Of a stretch of DNA of 64,000 bases, positions 25,101 through 34,730 are shown piece by piece; the first letter of the stretch is position 1, and the number at the start of each line of letters is the position of its first letter. The stretch is taken from positions 4,340,001 through 4,404,000 of the forward strand of contig NC_079235.1 of NCBI RefSeq assembly GCF_028502605.1. The letters run 5' to 3'. A program made the translations under genes and the position numbers. This stretch comes from Trichoderma breve. Lineage: Eukaryota > Ascomycota > Sordariomycetes > Hypocreales > Hypocreaceae. Below the pieces are notes generated by a model, which did no database searches, had not been told where the DNA came from, and saw only the letters and a list, made by a program, of their open reading frames with translations.

Positions 25101-25530
25101 TTATATGTTTATACATTTACTCCATTACTTACTGCACCATTGCTGTTGTGATACGCAGTTCTATTGGTAATATGATCTCGGCAGAACTTCATTAGTTTAT
25201 AACGAAGGCAAGGAACTCTGACAAGGAACTGACTCAGTTGCTATAACTCGCTGACTTTCACTCATACTGTCTCGTTTTGTCTCCCAGATACGTGAGAATG
25301 TGAAAATCACGAGTTGTATATGCAAAAGAAACCATGATATGAAACATAATAAATTATCTATGACAAATAAGAGAATCCCCAACTCCCCTGGAGCCATCAA
25401 TGTGGCACCGCATACGTTCTATAACAGATATTCAGTCTCTTGGACTCACTGAAAAAACCCAAACTCCAATCCCGATTGAAAGCAATGAACTCTAATACAC
25501 GAAGATACCAAAATGTACTCAACTGCTACT
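22101..25530. other. AT-rich, stop-rich intergenic island
   Basis: Composition shifts toward AT and TA dinucleotides, most clearly 24.66-25.20 kb (runs such as ttaatatatatattta). All six frames are closed within about 130 codons. Two exact TACTCCGTA motifs and one in reverse orientation lie in the first half. Such islands are often the remains of transposons decayed by mutation, but I see no terminal repeats or transposase fragments that prove this. Confidence 0.4.
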
Positions 25531-26479
25531 TTAGAAAAGCCCCAATGTCATTGCTAGTCGATAGAGCATGACCAGAAAGGCGAAAAAAATGATAAAGTTG
25601 ACAAAGTATCGAAATGCGACATTCTTCATCTGGTTACGGTTGCGACGCCGAGATCGGGTTACAAAGTCTGAGTTGTCGTTGACATTCGGGAACGAAGATC
25701 CCTTGGGAATGGGCTCGCCCAAAAACTCGCAGAGAGGCCCCCATCCATCGGTGACTCTATACTCCAGCAGGCGATCTTTCGGCACGAGGCTTCTGACCTC
25801 TTCATAGTGCTTCCGGAAGACGTCTTTGCCACGGTTCGGAAAGTCGCCCTCAAAGAAGGTGTCGAAGAACTTCTTTAGCATGGGATAGTACATGCTGGCC
25901 GCCCAGTCAAAGTTGGAGAGCCAGCGCAGCTCTTGGTCCGTCACGCGCCAGTACACCGTCTTCATGGTTGAAGCGTGCCACGAGTCGACGTCTCGGTTGG
26001 TCAAGACGACTTTTGCTTCGGGATAGGCCTCGATGAGTTCTTTGGCGAAGGCGATGGCTGGCCAGTCGCACACGGCCTGCGAAGTACCGAGGAGCTGGTC
26101 CCAGTCTTCGCGGGTGAAGGGCTTGCCTTGCTTGTCGTATTTGGCGCAGAGAGCGTCCATCCACATGAGGGCATCTGGAGGGTTTTCGATGGAGGTGTTC
26201 ATCATGTGGTATGTGTCTACATAGCCGAGTTGTTTCATAGCGGCTCGCATGGCTTCTTGAAATTAGCGATATGGATCATATTATACTTTGTGGACGAAGA
26301 TACTAGGATAGAAGACTTGATTCAACTGGAGTAGACATACAAGCAGTACCGGTGCGTCCTAGGCCTAGAATGAGGACTTTCATGGGCACCACACGGCCGA
26401 GTTTGCGGCGGTTGATATCAGTGTCGCTGGTAAAGATGTCCGTCCGAGGACGAGAGGTGTACTTGGAAGAATACGCCAT
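25531..26479 (-). CDS. Sulfotransferase-like P-loop protein with C-terminal membrane anchor
   Basis: Two exons, 26479-26341 and 26252-25531, have an 88-base intron (GTATGT donor, acceptor AAGAAG before CC ATG). The join restores GLGRTGTASMRAAMKQLGY, the cofactor phosphate-binding loop, and gives 286 residues. A second family motif, VLTNRDVDSWHAST, fits the 3'-phosphate site. Texture matches the fungal Sulfotransfer_4 group of P-loop proteins, often annotated only as NTPases. The last 25 residues (YFVNFIIFFAFLVMLYRLAM and after) form one membrane helix following a basic RSRRRNRNQ patch, so the protein is probably tail-anchored facing the cytosol. Whether it transfers sulfate is not shown for most members. 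It is divergent from the MFS gene, 2.2 kb away. Substrate unknown. Confidence 0.88.
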
Positions 26480-28665
26480 CCTGAATATTGTATATTATGC
26501 AGTCTCTGTAAATATAATGTATTATAAACGAGCGTTGTTGTATGGCAAGGAGCGAGATGTTATAACGAAGGACGCTTGTCAAACGATTAAAGAAAGACAA
26601 CTGAGAGATGGACGTTTAATGAATGAACGGCGAGTAATTTATTCCAGATATCGAGGGATGTAGCAAATTTTATGTCTCGACACATAATGAGAGGAGAGCA
26701 TATCTAAACCGCTATCAACAAGGGTCTATGTCAAAATGGGGAAAGTTATGGGTTATCTTTCAGGCAAATGGATATTGCAGTTGCAGATCTAAGCATTAGG
26801 GGGGGATCTAGACAAAGCAGTGTAGCCGAGCCTTGTATCGTAACCAGGTATCGAACTCGAATTGCCGCCTGCTAATCATAGAACCCAGTATCAACTCACT
26901 GGCCATGGTACGAACGGGTCTTCTAATCATGTTGTATACTTGTCTGTATACACAGTTTGAGAATTTTCAATCTAGAGGGAATGCTCCTGTTTTCGTAGCT
27001 CCTCATGTCCACCTTACTGGGGCTATGTTACAGGGAAGTGATCCATAACTATTATGGATTCCGGTTTAAGATATCGTGAGTAGTGTTTGAACGGCGACGG
27101 GGAACGAGTTAGATGTTCTGGGACACGTCATCTTTTTCTACAATTCATTCATTGAATCTGAGTCTATTGTCTAGAAAGGGCTTTGCTATTGATACTACTA
27201 TGACCAGTTATCTTCAGCTATTTGAATAGCCTTGGAGATATAACTCGGACAACCCTTTCTAAAGACCAAAGGACAACGTCATCTGGCCAAATAGATACCG
27301 GCACTCTCATGGCCGCGGCTGGTGTTGATCGTCAATGCCAAGAATGATCATCAGGGACGGAATAAAAAGCAACAACAATACAGTGGTATACCAGCCAACC
27401 ATCTCTTCTATTTCCCCGTTTTGCTGTATCAAGATGATCCACCATCAAGAAAAACCGCCGGCTCGTCGGCGCCCGAGTTCCGCACTGTATTGTCGCCACA
27501 AAGAGATCGGCATTTCCACAACGACAGCTTACGCGGCAGAATGGATACCATTTCATTTTTCTTTGTTTCACATACTAGGAGACATAATTTGATCAGCTTG
27601 AAAGTGCTGCCCATGTAGCCGTTTTGCATTTGTTGCTTAGCCCACGTGTTGGTGCGTTGATATGATATATGGGTTATATCTTGAGAACTCTCTGTTACCC
27701 ACAATGATAAGCCGCCATTCCGTTCTAATTCGAGAAGCAGCCTATGCATGAAAGAGTAAAGAGTGATTGGCTGTTAAACTTCTTCCGTTGCTAATGACGA
27801 TTTTCACGTCTCCTGACTACATAGATAGAGGGACACTATTCTTATCCACACGTGGTGCCCCTGATCATCATTTTCCCAAACTGTGAAGCGCTGGAATATG
27901 TAAACGCCCCATTTCAACCTCTCACACGCCCTGTTAGGCTTCGGATCGTCGCCTTTGTAACTGTGGAAGAAAAAGAAGAGTTTATTGTCAGAATATCTCT
28001 TTCTAGACAATACTGGACACCTGAATATCACCGATAGTCCGAAGACAAAGTGATCAGCACCACTACGTACTGCACATACTCCCTCTCTGCCGAAGGGCCT
28101 CACACGCCATCCCCTTGATGCTCTGTTAATGTCCGCAGAAAGCTGAACCAGTGGAGCTTCAATTCTCTCGAGGTTGAATGCCAAGACTTTTAAACCCATC
28201 CCAGCCGCCACTTTCTCTTTGCCTTGCGAAACGGAATTGCCTCCATCATCAAATCATGTATCCATGCGTTTGCGGATGATCTTCCTCCTGGTTCCCTTAT
28301 ACAGCAAGTTGCGCGTCGTATGCTTCGACTTTGGCGAGTAAAGCTGCTGCAGACCTACTTTTTTCTGATTAGAAGATGGAAAAAAGGGAAATAAGGAAGC
28401 GAAGTTGAGCGGAAATCGGAGTGTTTCGGCCCCGATGCAGTGTCGTCACATCTTTCCTGCATCATGCAGTCACTCAAGATTCTCTTCCCAGTATCATCGT
28501 CACTTCTTGCCCATCAATTTCTTTCAACTTTGTAATAATTATCAATTTCTTTTGCAGTGAAATTTTTTCTATTCTTTGTGTCTTATAACACTGAATTTTC
28601 TTCTACGCCGTTCATTTCGTGGCTTCTTTTCCTTTGTCTCTTAAATTGGCGAAACTTACCTTGTC
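26480..28665. other. Divergent intergenic region (sulfotransferase-like / MFS)
   Basis: The region is moderately AT-rich and has no supported gene. A minus-strand reading of 135 codons at 27804-28211 has no recognisable motif. A tRNA-like B-box (gttcgatac on the minus strand near 26850) is present, but the surrounding stems do not pair. It should hold the promoters of both flanking genes. Confidence 0.4.
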
Positions 28666-30691
28666 ATGGCGTCTTCGCATGCCAGGTCCTCCAGCAACGA
28701 TTTTACCTCGACCGTGCTTCTAGACCCCATCCGACCACGAAAGACACAAGATCAGCCAGATGGAACATGGCTTCCAGATGAACGGTCGATCCCAACTCTC
28801 GACGAGGTAGACGATGTCATCAGCCACTCCAGCTATGACTTTGAGTCGCAGCGGCCGCTCACTCCAGCGACACCCATGGAGAAGACGCAGGCCAAAACTT
28901 CCTCGGGTCCAGTGACATGGATGTCTCTTCCTCGAAAAGACCAGCTCCTCATTCTCTTCCTCTCACGATTTGTCGATTTCCTGCAGGTCGCGTCTCTCCA
29001 GGCATACGTCTTTTATCAACTCAAAGCCTTTGACGACTCTCTTTCAGATGCCCAAATTTCTCAGCAGGCGGGAGTCCTTCAGGGATGCTTCACTGGTGCC
29101 CAGGTGATGACGGCCATTCTATGGGGCAAGGCTGCTGATGCAAGTTGGTGTGGTCGTAAGTGGGTGCTGGTAATTGGACTTGCTGGGACGGCGATATCGT
29201 GTCTGGGCTATGGCTTTGCGACGACTTTCTTTTGGGCGGCGTTTTGGAGGGTTTTTGGCGGTGCTATCAACGGGACCGTGGGTATAATGTGAGTTGCTTA
29301 TTTTACGGGGAAAGAAGTGAGTCGCTGTGTGTAAAGAGATGGCTGACGAAGAAGCTGGAAACGATAGTCGAACAATGATTGCCGAAATCACAAAGGAGAA
29401 AAAGTACCAATCTCGAGCATTTCTGATTCTCCCCATGAGTTTCAACGTGGCGGGAATCTTAGGCCCAAGTGAGCAAGACTGAACGAGATGCCCAGAGCTG
29501 GCTTACTGACATGATGGTTTTGTATAGTCATGGGAGGAATGTTGGCCGACTCAAGCAAGACGCTTCCTGGTTTGTTTGGAGACAAGGCCGTCTTTGGGTT
29601 TCAGTGGATACGAGACTATCCGTACGCATTGCCTAGTCTCATCAATGCTGCCAGCTTGTCTATTGTGACAGTGATAGTATTTCTCTTCTTGGAGGAGGTG
29701 AGAAGTGCACATGTGCTTGACAAAGGTGATTTGACTGACATTCCCATAGACATCAAGATCACGACAACACAAGTTTGACCTTGGCCTCCACTTTGGGTCT
29801 TGGATTAAAGCCATCATTTTCGGTAGCCATCAAACCGACGATTATGCTCGCGTTCCTGCCTGGGAAGATCGTGCCATGGAGAATTTCCAAGACAAGCATA
29901 TCCCAGCAGAGAAGCCTGCACCGTCCCTAAACCGGCTTCCCTTCCGCCGACTTTGGACGCGAAACGTCTTGTTTACGCTGCTGACTGGCGCCTTTTATGA
30001 CTTCCATCTCGGTGCCTTTGGCAATATGTGGTCGTTGTTCTTGTCGACACCTCGATATCTTAACCCACAGAAGAGAAGCTCAGAGGGATCTGAACATTTG
30101 CGCCGATATCTCCCTCTTTTGTTCACCGGTGGACTGGGAATGCCTGCGTCGACAGTTGGCGTTGCGACGTCTTTTCTAGGATCGCTGGGGATGCTGCTGC
30201 AAGTGACTTTATATCCTCCCGTCCAAGCCCGTCTCGGCACGATGAGATCCTTTCAGTGGTTCCTGTTTCTCTTCCCAGTTGCATACTTTGTCGCCCCCTA
30301 CCTCTCAATTCTACCTTCTTGGTCTCAGCCTCCTGAGCCCGCGTCGGGAGGCTTCATCTGGGTTGGAATCATCGTTGTCCTGTTTCTCCAGGTAATGGCG
30401 CGCACATTCACACTCCCAGCGAGCATCATCTTGCTCAACAACTGCAGCCCGCACCCGAGCGTTCTAGGCACCATTCACGGCTTAGGACAGAGCGTATCTG
30501 CGCTGTTCCGGACAGTCGGGCCCGTGATTGGAGGCTGGTGGTACGGCTACGGCCTGGATATCGGCATGGTGGCCTGGGGTTGGTGGGGAGTTGCAGCCAT
30601 GTCGGCTTTGGCGTGTGGGACTGCGATGGGAATGCATGACGGTAGTGGACATGAGGTTTTCTTGGAGGGAGAGATGGATGAGATGGAGTAA
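28666..30691 (+). CDS. Major facilitator superfamily transporter
   Basis: Four exons, 28666-29288, 29368-29468, 29528-29697 and 29750-30691, join in frame to 611 residues. Donors are GTGAGT, GTGAGC and GTGAGA, and acceptors end in TAG. An acidic cytosolic N-terminus of about 85 residues precedes the first helix (LLILFLSRFVDFLQVASLQA). The loop 2-3 motif A appears as GKAADASWCGRKW (154-166). RTMIAEITKEKK after exon 1 is the equivalent of the family's RTMVAE loop. A long central cytosolic loop, at least six more hydrophobic segments and an acidic C-terminus follow. The layout resembles fungal relatives of yeast YCR023C and plant zinc-induced-facilitator-like carriers (drug:H+ type). Location may be plasma membrane or vacuole; the cargo cannot be told. 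It is followed on the same strand by the ADP-ribosylglycohydrolase gene. Confidence 0.9.
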
Positions 30692-31218
30692 TAGTGGAAG
30701 TAGTTCATCTTTGATGTTTGGTTTGAGTTTGGGGCTGAGGGCTGTTGATATTACAGATATATACCATTTGCACGGCCGATTTGCTTTTCGATTGACGACT
30801 TCACCAAGAGCGACAGAGAAGAGCAACTAATTAATAATAAAGATCATTTCAATCTCTCACTGGTTGCATGCGATGTATTGAATCTGCAAACCCCTGGTTG
30901 CCTGGTGCTGAGGTGGGCCTTTCGGAGAGAACCTGGCAACGCGGATCCAGGCACCAAGCGCAGGGGCATGAGCAAACGGCAAATTGCCACGACAAGTCAC
31001 ATCGCATCACGAGATGTCTGGATCTCACCTGAATTCTTGGCAGGTCTGCCTAGTATTTAACCTTACCGGCAGTTGAGGTGACTATTTGTCCTTTCTGCGA
31101 ATCAAAATGCATTGACTGGCGTCTTAGTGTCGCGGCTGAAGGAGGCTGTGCCGCGATAGTTGGGCCCTCCTGTTGTGACGCTGCGACGATGGTTGGGCAG
31201 CTCTGTCTCGTGTTTACT

Positions 31219-31224
31219 TATAAA
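31219..31224 (+). promoter_or_regulatory. TATA-like element upstream of ADP-ribosylglycohydrolase gene
   Basis: TATAAA lies about 71 bases before the ATG, a spacing consistent with a short leader, in the 600-base gap after the MFS gene. It is a motif match only. Confidence 0.4.
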
Positions 31225-31294
31225 GATGTTCAAATTCTCATCAAACAACATTACTATCTAGTCCATTCTCTTCTACCCATTTACAGCTCTTACA

Positions 31295-32656
31295 ATGACG
31301 ACGTTATTGCCACTATCACAACATGCTCTCGAAGCACTGGCTAGAGAGACGATGCATGATCGCATCGTCGGCTGTCTTTTCGGATCAGCCCTGGGCGATG
31401 CCATAGGGCTATACACAGAGTTCCTCTCCGGAGAAACAGCTCGCCTCTCATATCTATCCCAAAAATTCACTCTTTGTCCTCGATCTGAAGCCACTCCCTT
31501 TCGTCGAGACGCGCATCGCGACCCCAACGTGCCAGGAGAATGGACAGACGACACCGATCACGCCATGTGTATCTTGCTGTCGTATCTCCATTCAGACGGC
31601 AAGGAAATGAGCACCAAAGACTTTGCATCTCGCCTACACATTTGGGTCAGAATGGGGCTCCGCGCGCTGGATACATTGCCATTGGGCTTGGGCCGAACTG
31701 TTGGTTCCATTGTGAGGAGCAAGACGTTCCTGGAATATCCGGAAGAGACTGCGAGGATACACTGGCGGAATGCCAATTGCGAACTTGCGCCCAATGGAAG
31801 CATCATGAGAACACATCCGCTAGGCCTCATGTGCATTCACAAATCACTCGACGAAACGTTCCAGATTGCTGCCGACTACTCTGTTATTACACATGCCGAC
31901 CCACGGTGCATCATTTCATGTGCCCTCGGAACGGCACTGATCAGGGGACTGTTACGGCAGGAGATATACAACGAAGAACACATTGACGATATTGTCAACA
32001 AGGCCATCGAGTGGTTTCCCACGTATCGGCTGCGCCAAATAGAAAAGGACTCCAGCTGCAAGGGGGATCCAGAGCTGGATCTGGAAGAGCTCAACAGACA
32101 TGTCAAAGTCGGCAATCTCACTGAGCTTGAGCTCGACGACATGTACAAAATCGGATACACATACAAGACTTTTGGCTCTGGCATCCACCTCCTCCGCCTT
32201 GCCATGAGAGCCCTCGCAGCTCCTGAGAGCCGTCTTTCAGCACAGAAAACCATCTTCGAGCCGCTCATCACCAATCTCATTATGCAAGGCGGCGACGCCG
32301 ATACGAACGCTTGCTTTGCGGGCGCTCTTCTTGGCGCGTATCTGGGCTACAAAGTCCTGCCGCCGCACTGGAGAGACGGATTGGTGCATGGCGAGTGGTT
32401 GATGAAAAAAGCAGAGGGGCTGAGTATCTTGCTGGGAATCGGCCAAGGAAGTTATAGTGGTGTTCAAGACAAGGATACGGCGCCGGATGGAGGCAGAGGA
32501 TGGCTGACGGAGAGCCAGATGGACGAGAAGGTGATGCTGTTACAGGCTGATATGGTTAAGAGAGCGCAAGAAAGGGATCAGCAAGAGAAGGTTGAGAAGA
32601 GACAAAGGGCAAAGAGAACGTCATGGCTGGGAGGGTTTGGTGGACGGGCGCAATGA
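31295..32656 (+). CDS. ADP-ribosylglycohydrolase family protein
   Basis: This single-exon gene encodes 453 residues. The family removes ADP-ribose from proteins or from small ADP-ribosyl compounds using two magnesium ions. Both metal sites are readable: GEWTDDTDHAM (81-91; Thr-Asp-Asp-x-Asp) and MQGGDADTNACFAGALLGA (330-348; Gly-Asp-x-Asp-Thr/Ser). The N-terminal DRIVGCLFGSALGDAIGLYTE and the middle PNGSIMRTHPLG are also typical. The active site therefore looks intact. The C-terminus adds about 85 residues, with a Lys/Glu/Gln-rich basic coil (RAQERDQQEKVEKRQRAK) that the core fold does not need. There is no signal peptide, so it is probably cytosolic or nuclear. It lies downstream of the MFS gene and convergent with the RRM gene. 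The natural substrate is unknown. Confidence 0.92.
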   Translation: MTTLLPLSQHALEALARETMHDRIVGCLFGSALGDAIGLYTEFLSGETARLSYLSQKFTLCPRSEATPFRRDAHRDPNVPGEWTDDTDHAMCILLSYLHSDGKEMSTKDFASRLHIWVRMGLRALDTLPLGLGRTVGSIVRSKTFLEYPEETARIHWRNANCELAPNGSIMRTHPLGLMCIHKSLDETFQIAADYSVITHADPRCIISCALGTALIRGLLRQEIYNEEHIDDIVNKAIEWFPTYRLRQIEKDSSCKGDPELDLEELNRHVKVGNLTELELDDMYKIGYTYKTFGSGIHLLRLAMRALAAPESRLSAQKTIFEPLITNLIMQGGDADTNACFAGALLGAYLGYKVLPPHWRDGLVHGEWLMKKAEGLSILLGIGQGSYSGVQDKDTAPDGGRGWLTESQMDEKVMLLQADMVKRAQERDQQEKVEKRQRAKRTSWLGGFGGRAQ

Positions 32657-33035
32657 GATCTTTGTGTCTAATGGGGATTTACTTTCATACATTGAGTACA
32701 TGTAATGTAATCTGACGAGTTGTGTGTGCTAAATAGCGTCGGAGCAACCTAATAAAACATCCGAGTTTCCTGTCCTTCCTGATAAGTCCTTGCGAACTTG
32801 ATGTCTGATGTCCTGTCGAGCAAGATAAAAGAAAAATCCACCATCATCCAACCTGTAAACCAACAAAGTCATTGATTAGAGCAATGTCTACCCTGAGGAA
32901 GTCGTCGTCGTTGCTAAACATAAAAGAAAAGAAAAATAGAGAAAACATTTCCATGATCGTTCATTCCAAACCATATTCCTTCAAAAACATCTATGCATAG
33001 GTACCCAAGCGGGCCAAACTTCACACTTTGGTGAT
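32657..33035. other. Convergent 3' intergenic region
   Basis: These 379 bases lie between the stop codons of the ADP-ribosylglycohydrolase and RRM genes. They are rich in short A runs (aaaagaaaagaaaaataga near 32930) that suit 3' ends of both transcripts. No ORF is supported. Confidence 0.5.
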
Positions 33036-34730
33036 TCAAAGACCTCTGCCTTGGATTCTCTCCGCGGCAATTCCATACGACGACATGGTATCGCCAACCT
33101 CGCAAGGGTCGTCTCCAAACTCAACCTTCTCAAAACCAGCAGGACGATCCTTCTCCAGGGACATCTTGCCCATCTGCGACTGGCAGCGATAGCTTCCAAA
33201 CTTGAACTCCACAACAGCCCGTCCTCCGGCCTTGATCAGCTCAACCACCTCGTCGACCTGGTAAATGAAGCGGTCCTTGAAGAACTTGCTCAGGCTGGCC
33301 TCGTTGACAAAGTCCGCGTGGCCCGTGATGATGAGACACCGCGACATCTTGCCCGTGATGGCGTGGCTGCCGTACTTGATGCGGTTGTGCGAGACCTTGA
33401 CGCGGTAGCCCTGGATGTAGAGGCCGCGGGTCCAGGAGACGCTGAGGAGCGACTGGGCGGCCTCGGGGGTGAAGAAGACGACTTTTGCGGCGGCGGTCTG
33501 ATGGGTCACGTAGTCGGGGTAGTTGACGTAGCTGCACCAGACGCGGCCGACGTTGCGGATGGCGGTGAGGAGCTCGTGGGTAGACACTCCGGGGGGCAGG
33601 TTGGTGAGCCAAAGAGCGCAGTTTTGCTCGGGAGCGAGATGTTCGGCGCTGGCGTTGGTTTCGGTGTGCATGCCGTGATATCGAGTCGAGAACTTGGACA
33701 AACCGAAGCCGTCGCCGCAGGCTTCGTGGGTGAAGACTCCGGGGGGAGTTTGTTGCATTACCGCTTGCATGGGCAAAAAGCCATGAGGCTGTTCATGGGC
33801 GTTGATGTTGATATTGGGAGGAACCTGGACGGTAGAAGGGGGAGGGATGGGCTGTCGGATAGGGTCAGTTCGGGGAGGAGACAGGCGGAGGATGTCGATT
33901 CCAAGAGGCTGAGTGTCGTCGATTTCGGACGCAGCAGTCGAGCTTAGCAGAGCACCCTGGATCTCCGAGAGGTCGAAAGAAGAGTTGCTCTTGCTGGATG
34001 GAGGGATGTAGCGTCTCACGGGAAGGCCTTGATTATCGTGATGATACTGGCGAAGCACATTCGGCTGCGTGAATGGCTGGCGAGGAAACGGTCTCTCAGA
34101 GGCAACAGTCTCGGAACTGTATGAACGAGCAGAAGCAACAGCCTCAGAGCCATACGGACGAGTCACGCTGATGGGGCTGTCGACGATGGTAGGAAGCTGG
34201 TGCTGGTTGGCCAAGAAAGGCGGAAGACGCGACAATGGGTTCTCATGTCCATGGCCAGCAACCAAGCTCCTGTGAGCGTCCAACGAGCCCCATCGAAAGT
34301 GCGCGGCATTCTGTCTCTCGACAGCAGCAGCAACGCCGTGGTCGAGAGGCACTGATGGCGGTGCCCAGATCTGAGCAGCAGCACGATTGCCTATGCCCAA
34401 GTTGCTGCAGAAACGAGGAATATCGGCGCCCAGCATGGGCTTGGGGCCGTTGGCAGCCGTGGCAAAGTCGCTGATGGACGACATGGAGTCGTTGGGGCGA
34501 TGGGTGAAGACTCTGAGGGCCGAGGTGGCTCTGGCAGCAGAAGCAGAAGCAGAGGCAGAAGAGCTTTGAGCAGCAGCGATGATATCGCCAAACTCGCTCT
34601 GGAGGTCGTCTGGGGTGCCTGGAGTGGTGGCAGTCTTGAGGCTCTCAGGAGAGTGAGAGAGGCTGAACCTGGGAACGTCGTCGACGCCGCAGCCGTCGGC
34701 GTTGAAGTCGTGATAGGCTGCGGAACCCAT
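33036..34730 (-). CDS. RNA-binding protein with one RRM and a second RRM-like domain
   Basis: This single-exon gene encodes 564 residues. The first 365 residues are low-complexity: Ser/Ala-rich (SSSASASASAARATS at 57-71), a short duplicated segment (YGSEAVASARSYSSETVASE, 193-212) and a Pro-rich linker. Residues about 371-450 form an RRM: CALWLTNLPPGVSTHELLTA as beta1-alpha1, then AAAKVVFFTPEAAQSLL and YRVKVSHNRIK. Residues about 463-525 (SRCLIITGHADFVNEASLSK, then GGRAVVEFKFGSYRCQSQMG) look like a second, divergent RRM with beta1 CLIITG. The aromatic RNP residues are only partly conserved. The arrangement is shared with uncharacterised Sordariomycete proteins; Mei2-like relatives are another possibility. 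Role in RNA metabolism is inferred. The 3.4 kb upstream is gene-free. Confidence 0.85.
   Translation of the reverse strand: MGSAAYHDFNADGCGVDDVPRFSLSHSPESLKTATTPGTPDDLQSEFGDIIAAAQSSSASASASAARATSALRVFTHRPNDSMSSISDFATAANGPKPMLGADIPRFCSNLGIGNRAAAQIWAPPSVPLDHGVAAAVERQNAAHFRWGSLDAHRSLVAGHGHENPLSRLPPFLANQHQLPTIVDSPISVTRPYGSEAVASARSYSSETVASERPFPRQPFTQPNVLRQYHHDNQGLPVRRYIPPSSKSNSSFDLSEIQGALLSSTAASEIDDTQPLGIDILRLSPPRTDPIRQPIPPPSTVQVPPNININAHEQPHGFLPMQAVMQQTPPGVFTHEACGDGFGLSKFSTRYHGMHTETNASAEHLAPEQNCALWLTNLPPGVSTHELLTAIRNVGRVWCSYVNYPDYVTHQTAAAKVVFFTPEAAQSLLSVSWTRGLYIQGYRVKVSHNRIKYGSHAITGKMSRCLIITGHADFVNEASLSKFFKDRFIYQVDEVVELIKAGGRAVVEFKFGSYRCQSQMGKMSLEKDRPAGFEKVEFGDDPCEVGDTMSSYGIAAERIQGRGL

Noticed and set aside
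26830..26910. tRNA-like segment on the minus strand with gttcgatac
   Set aside because: The T-stem has a mismatch and weak pairs, and there is no matching acceptor stem; at most a decayed tRNA-derived fragment.
27804..28211. 135-codon minus-strand ORF, briefly considered as an ankyrin-like fragment
   Set aside because: The ankyrin repeat signature is absent and no continuation is found on either side.
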